A stretch of 64,000 nt of DNA from Nocardia sp. BMG51109 (GTDB lineage: Bacteria; Actinomycetota; Actinomycetes; Mycobacteriales; Mycobacteriaceae), in the NCBI RefSeq assembly GCF_000526215.1, contig NZ_JAFQ01000004.1, positions 5,766,001-5,830,000 of the forward strand, written 5' to 3'. The notes under the pieces were generated by a model. That model ran no database searches, was not told where the DNA came from, and was given only the letters and a program-made list of their open reading frames with translations. The translations under genes and the position numbers were made by a program. Positions 57,184-64,000 of this stretch are shown here, piece by piece. How positions within the stretch are numbered: position 1 is the stretch's first letter; each line of letters starts with the position of its first letter.

Positions 57184-58311
57184 ATGGCAGATATGGGGAT
57201 GAAATTCGGTCCGAAACAGCGTGGTGCGAAAGCATGCCTGCTCGGCGTCGCCGCGACGGTGGCCGTGTCGACGGCCGGGTGTTCGGTGAGTCTGGATCGG
57301 CTGCCGTTGCCGGCGCCGAGTGTGGATGGTTATGCGCTGACGGCGACGTTCGCGAATGCGCTGAATCTGCCGTCGAAGGCGAAGGTGCGGCTCAACGGCG
57401 CCGATGTGGGCGAGGTCGAGTCGATGCAGGCGCAGGACTACACGGCGGTGGTGTCGATGCGTATCCGGTCGGGTGTGCTGTTGCCGGCGGGGACCACCGC
57501 GGAGCTGCGGTCGGCGACGCCGATGGGTGATGTGTTCGTCGCGCTGACACCGCCCGCGCAGCCGGTGGCCGGTGCCCCGGATCTCGGTGACGGCGCGAGT
57601 ATTCCGGTCGGGCAGACGTCGGCGGCGGCGACGATCGAGGAGGTCCTCACCCGGGCCTCGCTGCTGGTCAACGGCGGGGCGATCGAGAACATGACGAGCC
57701 TGGTGAACAGTCTCGGGGAGGCGGTCGGCGGGCGTGGTGACCGGCTGGCGGACATGATCGGCCAGACCCGGGAGCTGGTGAACAATCTGGCGGCGCGGTC
57801 CGGCCGGATCCGTGAGGTACTGGCCGCGACGGGTGATCTGAGTGCGACGATGGCCGCGCAGCGGCAGGGTGTCACCGACGCGATGGCCTCGGCCGGGCCG
57901 GCGTTGCAGACCATCGGTGACAACACGCAGAACATCGTGGATCTGGTCGGTCAGGTGAACCGGATCACCGGCCAGATCGCGACGTTCCCGTCGATCCAGG
58001 GCACCAACGACGGCAGCCTCATCGAATCGGTGAACAAACTGTCCGAAGGACTGAACGTCGCGGCGAATACGCCCGGCGCGAACCTCGATGCGCTCATCTC
58101 GAACATTCCGCTCATCATGAAGGTGACGAATGCCGGGTCCGCGCACGTGAATGTCGACATCGCCAGGCTGGCGATCGGCACGGTCCCGGACCCGAACACC
58201 CCCGCCGACTCCGGCGCCAGACCACTCGACGCCACCGACTGGACGAATTTCGTCGGGTCGCTGACCTACACACTCAACCGTCTGAAGGACAGAGTCGAGC
58301 CGCCCCGATGA
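57184..58311 (+). CDS. mceE: Mce-family lipoprotein, subunit E (LprK type)
   Basis: The product is 375 residues. A signal sequence ends VAVSTAGCSVSLDRLPLPAP, so Cys33 is the likely lipidation site. The MCE domain begins YALTATFANALNLPSKAKVRLNGADVGEV, the standard MceE wording. A long helical region and a polar C terminus follow. It starts five bases after mceD, and its TGA overlaps the mceF ATG. Confidence 0.92.
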   Translation: MADMGMKFGPKQRGAKACLLGVAATVAVSTAGCSVSLDRLPLPAPSVDGYALTATFANALNLPSKAKVRLNGADVGEVESMQAQDYTAVVSMRIRSGVLLPAGTTAELRSATPMGDVFVALTPPAQPVAGAPDLGDGASIPVGQTSAAATIEEVLTRASLLVNGGAIENMTSLVNSLGEAVGGRGDRLADMIGQTRELVNNLAARSGRIREVLAATGDLSATMAAQRQGVTDAMASAGPALQTIGDNTQNIVDLVGQVNRITGQIATFPSIQGTNDGSLIESVNKLSEGLNVAANTPGANLDALISNIPLIMKVTNAGSAHVNVDIARLAIGTVPDPNTPADSGARPLDATDWTNFVGSLTYTLNRLKDRVEPPR

Positions 58312-59582
58312 GTACAGCTGCCATGCGAAACGTGATTCTCGAGCCACCGGCGCGGGCGGTGGTGTACTCGGCGCGGCTGCTGTCGCGGCACCGCCTGCTG
58401 ACCTCCTGCCTCGGCCTGGTGCTCGTGCTGGCCCTCGGCGTCGGGTACCTGCTGCTGGGCTCTCTGCAGATCAACCCCTTCCGGCCGCAGTACCAGGTGC
58501 GGGTCGAGCTGGCGCAGTCCGGCGGTCTGCTGCCCGATCAGGACGTCACGCTGCGCGGCGTGCGGGTGGGCCGGGTGCGGACGGTCGATGTGGCCGGCGA
58601 CAAGGTCGTCGCGGTCGCCGCGATCGACTCCGGTGTGCGCATTCCGGCGGGCGGCGACGTGCGGGTCTCCTCGCTGTCGGCGGCCGGTGAGCAGTTCCTC
58701 GACTTCCTGCCCGCGGCCGAGGGCGGGCCCTTCCTGTCCAACGGTTCCGTCGTCACCTCCGACCACACCGCGACGCCGACCACCATGGCCGAGGCGCTGG
58801 CCAGCATGAGCGGCACGCTGACCCAGATCGATCCGGCCAAGATCGAGGCCATCGTGCGCGAGGTCGGCGCGGGTGCGGACGGCCCGCAGAAGCTGACCGC
58901 CATGGTGGACGGCGGCATGTTCCTGCTCTCGACGCTGGATTCGGTGCTGCCGCAGACGGTTTCGCTGTTGCACAACAGCAAGGCGGTGCTCACCACGGTG
59001 GGCGAGGTGACCCCGGGCCTGCAGGCGACCGCCGGGAATCTGGCGCAGACGGCGGCGGGCGTCGGGTCGATGTCGGGCGGATACCGGACGCTGGTCGGCA
59101 ACGCGCCGAACACCCTGGCCCAGGCGGACAAGCTCATCGCCGAGAACTCGCCGACCATGGTGCAGCTGCTCGGCAATCTGACCACCACGGGACAGATGGC
59201 GTACCAGCACATCCCGGCCATGAGCGAATTCTTCTGGCCGCAGCAGCGCACCGGCTCGACGCTCGACGCGATTCATTCCGCCATGCACGAGGGCGCGGTC
59301 TGGGCGTCGGTGAGTCCCTACCCGAAGTATTCGTGCGACTACAACCTGCCCCGCGACCCGGGTTCGATCCCGGACTATCCGGAGCCGTTCCTGCACGCGC
59401 GGTGTGAAAATTCGGATCCGTCGCTGATGCCCCGCGGCGCCGCGAACGCGCCGCGCCCGCCCGGCGACAACACCGCGACCATGCCGCCCGACGCGGATCC
59501 GCTGCAGCGTGCGGATCCGACGCCGACCGGGCCGTACACCGTGCCGAACACGTATGGCGGCCCGTTCGTGCCGGGGGCATAG
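58308..59582 (+). CDS. mceF: Mce-family lipid transport protein, subunit F
   Basis: The product is 424 residues. An anchor LGLVLVLALGVGYLLLGSLQI precedes the MCE domain (GGLLPDQDVTLRGVRVGRVRTVDV). A helical needle follows, then a Pro/Asp-rich C-terminal extension of about 90 residues with three cysteines. Last of the six Mce subunits. Confidence 0.92.
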   Translation: MSTAAMRNVILEPPARAVVYSARLLSRHRLLTSCLGLVLVLALGVGYLLLGSLQINPFRPQYQVRVELAQSGGLLPDQDVTLRGVRVGRVRTVDVAGDKVVAVAAIDSGVRIPAGGDVRVSSLSAAGEQFLDFLPAAEGGPFLSNGSVVTSDHTATPTTMAEALASMSGTLTQIDPAKIEAIVREVGAGADGPQKLTAMVDGGMFLLSTLDSVLPQTVSLLHNSKAVLTTVGEVTPGLQATAGNLAQTAAGVGSMSGGYRTLVGNAPNTLAQADKLIAENSPTMVQLLGNLTTTGQMAYQHIPAMSEFFWPQQRTGSTLDAIHSAMHEGAVWASVSPYPKYSCDYNLPRDPGSIPDYPEPFLHARCENSDPSLMPRGAANAPRPPGDNTATMPPDADPLQRADPTPTGPYTVPNTYGGPFVPGA

Positions 59583-59627
59583 CGCACCACAGCCCGGTGC
59601 GCACGACCGTGACGATGGGAGATCAGG

Positions 59628-60269
59628 ATGAACAAGACATCGGTGGTGACACCGGAGAAGGGCACCGACCCGGCGTCCCCGGATGCCGAGGACGTCGCCG
59701 ATACCGAAGAGCCGAAATCACCGGCCGCGCCAGGCGAGGCGGCGGACGAGAAGGATGAGGCCGGCGAGAAACCGGGCCCGTCCTGGCGCCGATGGGTGCC
59801 TCGTCCGCTGACCGCGGTGCTGATCGTGTTGCTGGTGGTGGCGGTCGTGTTCGCGGCGGTATTCGGCTGGAAGCTCGAGGGCCGCAACGATCGCAACGCC
59901 GCCGGCGAGGCGGCGCTGGCCGCCGCCCAGAACTACGCGGTGGCGCTGACCAGCATCGACTCCTCGCGGCTGGACACCGATTTCGCGACCGTGCTGGACG
60001 GCGCGACCGGCCAGTTCAAGGATATGTACAGCCAGTCGGCCGGTCAGCTCAAACCGATGCTGCAGCAGGCGAAGTCGGTCAGCAAGGGGCATGTGGTCGC
60101 CGCGAGCGTGCAGTCGGCGACCGAGGAGCACGCCGTGGTCATGCTGTTCGTGGACGCGGAGATCACCAACGTGACCAACCCGCAGCCCCGCATCGATCGC
60201 AACCGCATCCTGATGACCATGGAGAAGGTCGGCGATCGCTGGCTGGCGAGCAAGGTCGAGCTGCCGTAG
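59628..60269 (+). CDS. Mce-associated membrane protein
   Basis: The product is 213 residues. An acidic, Pro-rich cytoplasmic tail of about 55 residues is followed by a single helix (LTAVLIVLLVVAVVFAAVFGW). An external NTF2-like domain comes next (AAAQNYAVALTSIDSSRLD ... RILMTMEKVGDRWLASKVELP). This is the standard form of the Mas proteins encoded after mceF, such as OrfB-type proteins, which stabilise the transporter. It begins 45 bp after mceF in the same operon. Confidence 0.9.
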   Translation: MNKTSVVTPEKGTDPASPDAEDVADTEEPKSPAAPGEAADEKDEAGEKPGPSWRRWVPRPLTAVLIVLLVVAVVFAAVFGWKLEGRNDRNAAGEAALAAAQNYAVALTSIDSSRLDTDFATVLDGATGQFKDMYSQSAGQLKPMLQQAKSVSKGHVVAASVQSATEEHAVVMLFVDAEITNVTNPQPRIDRNRILMTMEKVGDRWLASKVELP

Positions 60270-60324
60270 GTCCCGGAATCGGTGGCCGGCGGTAGCCGTC
60301 TGGCCGCGCCGAACGCCGAAGCCG

Positions 60325-60352
60325 GACAAGCATTTAATGACAAGCGTTTAAC
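60325..60352. promoter_or_regulatory. 14-bp direct repeat upstream of a TetR gene
   Basis: GACAAGCATTTAAT is followed immediately by GACAAGCGTTTAAC (12 of 14 bases equal) in the AT-rich gap before the TetR start. Its position suggests an autoregulatory operator or a promoter element. Confidence 0.5.
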
Positions 60353-60425
60353 ATTGCCGTGGAAGATGTCCGCGCGGATTCGGGGCCGCGCGGGCGAACA
60401 CACATGAGCAATGGAGGAGTTCGCG

Positions 60426-61097
60426 ATGGCATCGCCGCGGCGGCTCGGTGCACCCGACGCCAAGAATCGTGCGGTCCTGCTGGATGCGGCGGAGCGGCTG
60501 ATGCTGGAGGAGGGCTACGCCGCGGTCACCTCGCGCGGCGTAGCCCGCAGGGCGGGCCTGAAGTATCAGCTCGTCTACTACTACTTCCGCACGATGGACG
60601 AGTTGCTGCTGGCCGTGTTCCAGCGCCGCGCCGAGGAGGGGCTGCGGCGGCAGGCGGAGGCCCTGGCCTCACCGCATCCGCTGCGGGCGATATGGGACTA
60701 CAGCACCCGGCCCGGTGCCGCCCAGATCATCATCGAGTTCGTCGCGCTGGCCAACCACCGCCAGGTGATCCGGGATGCCCTGACCGAGTACTCCATGCGG
60801 TTTCGCGAGAACGAGGTCACCGCACTGCGAAAGATCATGCGGCACTACGACATCGATACCGAGGCATTCCCGCCGGCGGTCTTCGCCGTGATGACCGCCG
60901 GGCTGTCGCGGGTGTTGATGCTGGAGGAGTCGCTGGACGTGACCGGCGGCCACGCCGAGACCCTGGCCTTCGTCGAACAGCACCTGCGCCGCCTGGAGGG
61001 AACGCGCTCCGAGTCCACCGAGCGGACACCGTCGGAGTGCTCGGTGCGGTCGCGAGCCGAATCCTCCTCGGCGCGTACGCGATCCGGCCGGGCGTAG
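60426..61097 (+). CDS. TetR-family regulator at the end of the mce locus
   Basis: The product is 223 residues with helix-turn-helix VTSRGVARRAGLKYQLVYYYF (about residues 34-54), then a helical effector domain and a Ser/Arg-rich tail. ATG 60426 follows GGAGGAG; ATG 60411 overlaps that ribosome site and is less likely. It converges on the DUF427 gene five bases away. The regional GAGAAT box is absent upstream, so it probably reads a different site (the 14-bp repeat). Confidence 0.88.
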   Translation: MASPRRLGAPDAKNRAVLLDAAERLMLEEGYAAVTSRGVARRAGLKYQLVYYYFRTMDELLLAVFQRRAEEGLRRQAEALASPHPLRAIWDYSTRPGAAQIIIEFVALANHRQVIRDALTEYSMRFRENEVTALRKIMRHYDIDTEAFPPAVFAVMTAGLSRVLMLEESLDVTGGHAETLAFVEQHLRRLEGTRSESTERTPSECSVRSRAESSSARTRSGRA

Positions 61098-61101
61098 TGT
61101 G

Positions 61102-61521
61102 TCAGCGACTCCTCGCGTACGGCGCGCTGACCGCCGGATCGGCCACGCCGACCTCGACCCGCACCCGATCCTGGTAGAACCCGACGTGCCCGTGCAGCAG
61201 GGCGACCTCCGGGTACGGCTCGGGGTACATCCAGGCGACGAGGTCCGGGTGATCGGCCGGGCGCCAGTACCGGGCGTTGCCCTTGAACGGGCAGCGGGTG
61301 GTGGTCTCCGGATCGGCCACCAGCAGGTCGAAACGCACGTCGGATTCGGGTACGTAGAACGCGATGCCGTGGTCCTGCTCGTCGACCAGCAGGCCCCGGG
61401 TGGTCTCGGCGATCACCCGGTCGCCGTGCGTGACCCGGATCAGGTTGCGGACGCGGCGCAGGTCGACGCGGTAGTCCGGCCAGTCGGCATACCCTGACTG
61501 CTGCGTGCTCTCGTCTCCCAT
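61102..61521 (-). CDS. DUF427 family protein
   Basis: The product is 139 residues. The DUF427 signature is clear: RNLIRVTHGDRVIAETTRG, FYVPESDVRFDLL, TRCPFKGNARYWR and YPEPYPEVALLHGHVGFYQDRVRVEV. This small beta barrel is common beside lipid genes in actinobacteria; its reaction is not established. GAGGAG precedes ATG 61521. Third gene of the amidohydrolase-thioesterase operon. Confidence 0.88.
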   Translation of the reverse strand: MGDESTQQSGYADWPDYRVDLRRVRNLIRVTHGDRVIAETTRGLLVDEQDHGIAFYVPESDVRFDLLVADPETTTRCPFKGNARYWRPADHPDLVAWMYPEPYPEVALLHGHVGFYQDRVRVEVGVADPAVSAPYARSR

Positions 61522-61562
61522 GCTGTCGTCTCCTCGGTGTCGGAGGTGTGGAACGGGCGGCG

Positions 61563-62465
61563 TCAGAGTAGCGAGCCGGATTCGGTGCCGGACCCGCCGG
61601 AGGCCCGGAACCCGCGGAGCATGGCGTGCACGGTGTAGGAGGCGACCAGCCGCCCGTCCCGCGTATGCACCCGTCCCTCGCTGTGCGCCTGCCCGCGGCC
61701 GGTATAGGTGGCCCGGGTGGCGTACAGCAGCCACTGCGTGACGTCCACGTCATCGTGAAACGTGACGGTGGCCATGGTGATTCCGGTAGAGACCGACCGG
61801 TGTGCCATCGCCTCGCCGAGGCCGGCGTGCGGGCGCATGGCGGCGGCGACCGTCCAGTGCGTGGTCGACTGGCTCAGCAGCGCCGCGTGCAGGTACTCGT
61901 GCTCGGGTGCGTCCCGGAACCGCGTCCAGACGTACAGTTCGGGCGGGCCGATGCGATCCGGGTCGGGGTCGTAGGCGTCGTCGACCACACGGATGTCCCG
62001 GCCCTCCACCTCCGTGCCCGGGATGGCCATCGGCCGCAGCCGTTCGGGCCCGGTGACCCGCGGTAGGTCCGCCACCGCGCGCACCAGGTCGGGGGCGCCG
62101 GCGTCGAGCAGGACCATGCCGGCGCAGCACAGCTTGTCGTGCTGGTGGATCCGGGCGTGCGCGGTGGTGAAGGTGCGGCCCGAGCGCAGCACGTCGATCC
62201 CGATGTCCAGCGGCGCCTCGTGTTCGGCGACCCGCGAGAAGATCATCGAGGCCGAGGTGACCCGTTGTCCCGGAACCTCTTTCGCGGCCGCGACCACCGC
62301 GTCGCCGAGCATCTGCCCGGCCTCGACCACATTGCGGACCGTCGGCCCGTGCGCCGGGGCACGGTAGTGGCCCGTGCCCTGCGGCCGCACGTCCATCAGC
62401 TCGAGCAATCGGCGCTGGCTCCACGGTACGGGCTGCGTCTCCGCCGTCCGGCGCTGTGCGCCCAT
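61563..62465 (-). CDS. Acyl-CoA thioesterase II (TesB-like double hotdog)
   Basis: The product is 300 residues. The two hotdog halves are seen from the first-half end FTTAHARIHQHDKLCCAGMVLL and the second-half helix region STTHWTVAAAMRPHAGLGEAMAH followed by TFHDDVDVTQWLLYATRATYTGRGQAHSEGRVHTRDGRLVASYT. It should release free acid from acyl-CoA. It lies 20 bp after the amidohydrolase gene in the same operon. Confidence 0.88.
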   Translation of the reverse strand: MGAQRRTAETQPVPWSQRRLLELMDVRPQGTGHYRAPAHGPTVRNVVEAGQMLGDAVVAAAKEVPGQRVTSASMIFSRVAEHEAPLDIGIDVLRSGRTFTTAHARIHQHDKLCCAGMVLLDAGAPDLVRAVADLPRVTGPERLRPMAIPGTEVEGRDIRVVDDAYDPDPDRIGPPELYVWTRFRDAPEHEYLHAALLSQSTTHWTVAAAMRPHAGLGEAMAHRSVSTGITMATVTFHDDVDVTQWLLYATRATYTGRGQAHSEGRVHTRDGRLVASYTVHAMLRGFRASGGSGTESGSLL

Positions 62466-62485
62466 AGGCTCCGCCCGGCGCCCGA

Positions 62486-63739
62486 TCAGCCCGCCCGCCG
62501 TGCGTAGGCTTCGGCGTACTCCTTGCGGGACGTGGTCGAGGTGTCGACGTCCTTGGCCTGCTCCCGCAGCGCGCCCACCGTCGCCTGCTCCTTCGGGATG
62601 TGCGCGAACGGGTCCCAGTTCAGGGTCCGGCAGGCGTTCTCCCAGGTGATCTTGTTGATATCGGAGTCGGTGGCGCCGGCGGCGTTCAGCTCCTCGAGCA
62701 CGAACTCGGGCGCGTTCGGCCAGATCGAGTCCGAATGCGGGTAGTCGCACTCCCACGCGATGTTGTCGATGCCGATGTCGTAGCGCATCTTCAGCGAGTT
62801 GCGGTCGGTGACGTAGCAGGCGATCGCGTGCTCGCGGAAGACCTCGCTGGGCATCTTGCCGCCGAAGTCGCGGCGCAGCCACTTCTGGTTGGTGTAGTGC
62901 CGGTCGGAGCGGTCCAGGAAGAACGGGATCCAGCCGACGCCACCCTCGGAGAACGAGACCTTCAGGCCCGGGTGGTTGCGGAAGGCCGGGCCCCACAGCA
63001 GATCCTGCGCGGCGATCAGCGAGACGCTCGGCGCCAGCACCATCAGGTTGTCGATCGGCGCGTTCGGCGCCAGGTTCAGCACCCGGAAGCCCTGGCCGAT
63101 ATGGAGATTCATCACCGTGCCGTGATCGGCCAGCGCCGAGAGCACCGGACCCCAGTAGTCCATGTCGTGATAGCTGGGCAGGCCGTCGAGGTGCGGCAGC
63201 TCGGGCATGGACACCGAGTGGCAGCCCTTCTCGGCCACCCGCTCGATCTCGGCGATGGCCAGCTTCGGATCCCACAGCGGCAGGATCGACAGCGGGATGA
63301 ACCGGCCCGGGTAGGCGCCGGCCCAGTCCTCGATGTGCCAGTCGTTGTAGGCCTGGATCATCGCGACGGTGATCTCGTCCTTGAAGTGGCTGAGGTGGCC
63401 CGCGCTGAATCCGGCGAAGGTGGGGAAGCACATCGAGGCGAGGATGCCGTTGGCGTTCATGTCCCGGACCCGGGCGTGGATGTCGTAGACGCCCGGCCGC
63501 ATCTCCGCGTAGCCGGCCGGGTCGTAGCCCCATTCCTCCGCCGGCCAGGAGACCACGGCGTTGAGGCCGGTGACGCCGGTCGGCTTGTCCCGGTAGACCC
63601 ACCGGTCGACGCCCTTCTCGTCGACGATCACCTTGGGGGCCAGGTCGGCCCACTTCTTCGGGACGTGGCCGTCGAACATGTTGATCGGCTCGACCACATG
63701 GTCGTCGATGCTCACCAGGATCATGTCGTCGATGTTCAC
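62486..63739 (-). CDS. Amidohydrolase-2 (ACMSD-like TIM barrel) family protein
   Basis: The product is 417 residues. It opens ILVSIDDHVVEPINMF, where D-x-H of the metal site is reduced to the common DDH form. Later come HSVSMPELPHL, NLHIGQGFRV and AWECDYPHSDSIWP, with His and Asp metal ligands. Members hydrolyse or decarboxylate carboxylic substrates, and close relatives are frequent in mce and steroid gene neighbourhoods. GTG 63739 with GAGGAG is the start. First gene of its operon; box F lies 78 bp upstream. Confidence 0.88.
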   Translation of the reverse strand: MNIDDMILVSIDDHVVEPINMFDGHVPKKWADLAPKVIVDEKGVDRWVYRDKPTGVTGLNAVVSWPAEEWGYDPAGYAEMRPGVYDIHARVRDMNANGILASMCFPTFAGFSAGHLSHFKDEITVAMIQAYNDWHIEDWAGAYPGRFIPLSILPLWDPKLAIAEIERVAEKGCHSVSMPELPHLDGLPSYHDMDYWGPVLSALADHGTVMNLHIGQGFRVLNLAPNAPIDNLMVLAPSVSLIAAQDLLWGPAFRNHPGLKVSFSEGGVGWIPFFLDRSDRHYTNQKWLRRDFGGKMPSEVFREHAIACYVTDRNSLKMRYDIGIDNIAWECDYPHSDSIWPNAPEFVLEELNAAGATDSDINKITWENACRTLNWDPFAHIPKEQATVGALREQAKDVDTSTTSRKEYAEAYARRAG

Positions 63740-63816
63740 GTGACTCCTCGCTGGTCGTACGGTCTCTCGGATGGATCGACCTCGATCGCAGTGCGAGACG
63801 ATCAATCTCCGTCGAA

Positions 63817-63831
63817 GAGAATCATACTCTC
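63817..63831. promoter_or_regulatory. Regional box F, GAGAATCATACTCTC
   Basis: Arms match 5 of 6 around CAT. It differs from box D's core by one base. It lies upstream of the amidohydrolase-thioesterase-DUF427 operon. Confidence 0.65.
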
Positions 63832-63975
63832 GCGATCGGCCGGATCGCCAGGGTGGTGTCGGCGGCCCACGTCGCGGGCGTCGGCCGGGCCCGGGGCGGC
63901 CGGGCGACCGGATCGGGTTCCGGCGGCGGCCGGCCCGTTCTTGTTATCCTTAATGTAATGCGATTACCGTAAAGT

Positions 63976-63990
63976 GAGAATAGTATTTCC
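63976..63990. promoter_or_regulatory. Regional box G (weak), GAGAATAGTATTTCC
   Basis: The left half-site is perfect; the right half matches in 4 of 6 positions. It lies near the window end and may serve a gene outside the window. Confidence 0.4.
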
Positions 63991-64000
63991 GTCGGCATCC

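Larger units (their letters stand above)
63740..64000. other. Upstream region to the window edge
   Basis: This is non-coding as far as can be seen. It contains box F (63817-63831) and a weaker box G (63976-63990) and becomes AT-richer after 63940. A promoter for the amidohydrolase operon, and possibly for a divergent gene beyond the window, should lie here. Confidence 0.5.

Noticed and set aside
60411..60425. ATG 60411 as the start of the third TetR gene
   Set aside because: It overlaps the GGAGGAG that serves ATG 60426, and no ribosome site precedes it.
1..64000. CRISPR arrays, rRNA or tRNA genes, insertion sequences
   Set aside because: No array of spaced identical repeats, no cloverleaf and no transposase motif were recognised on either strand by reading.

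Overview
The window looks like a chromosomal segment of a mycolate-type actinobacterium, most probably Nocardia or a close relative. The reasons are a very high G+C content, GTG starts, stop/start overlaps between genes, a complete yrbE-mce lipid-import operon, a DUF222/HNH (13E12-type) relic, DUF3349, deazaflavin-dependent oxidoreductases, and WXG100 and YbaB genes. The genus is inferred from gene content only.

Layout. Positions 1-2044 (minus) hold the start of an oligopeptide ABC importer: a lipoprotein binding protein and a permease cut by the window edge. Positions 2146-5438 (plus) hold a flavin monooxygenase, a close look-alike of the CqsA/LqsA alpha-hydroxyketone autoinducer synthases, and a DUF385-type nitroreductase-like protein. 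Positions 5575-6873 are a frameshifted DUF222-HNH gene. Positions 7208-8785 are a divergent NmrA/TetR pair with twin palindromic operators between them. Positions 8792-12956 form a visibly AT-richer three-gene cassette (two-TM membrane protein, thiamine-diphosphate enzyme, possible ATP-grasp-like protein). It sits beside a DUF3349 gene whose last codons are echoed at the far end of the cassette. Positions 13691-15828 hold an alpha/beta hydrolase and an acyl-adenylating enzyme.

The centrepiece lies at 15998-39691: a YbaB/EbfC-family gene, a single uninterrupted reading frame of 7,622 codons, and a WXG100 gene, tightly spaced on one strand. The giant protein has an N-terminal helical WXG100-like/hydrophobic region and a disordered linker. 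It then has nine tandem units of about 725-800 residues. Each unit carries a calpain-like cysteine protease with an intact Cys, His and Asn, followed by a ladder of DGT-type beta repeats. The protein ends in an OTU-like cysteine protease domain. I infer a type VII-linked secreted mega-protease or toxin. No secretion machinery or obvious immunity gene is visible in the window.

Positions 39731-63739 are a lipid or steroid-like catabolism and uptake region: a TetR gene, a thiolase/DUF35/SnoaL/amidohydrolase/DUF1330/CMD operon, an acyl-CoA dehydrogenase/kinase/enoyl-CoA hydratase/oxidoreductase operon, a second TetR, yrbE-mceA-F with an Mce-associated protein, a third TetR, and an amidohydrolase/thioesterase/DUF427 operon. 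A 15-bp palindrome close to GAGAAT-N3-ATTCTC recurs upstream of nearly every one of these transcription units and probably ties them into one regulon. This part of the window also carries short minisatellites (18, 24 and 27 bp) in or beside genes. One of them adds about 90 residues of hexapeptide repeats to an oxidoreductase.
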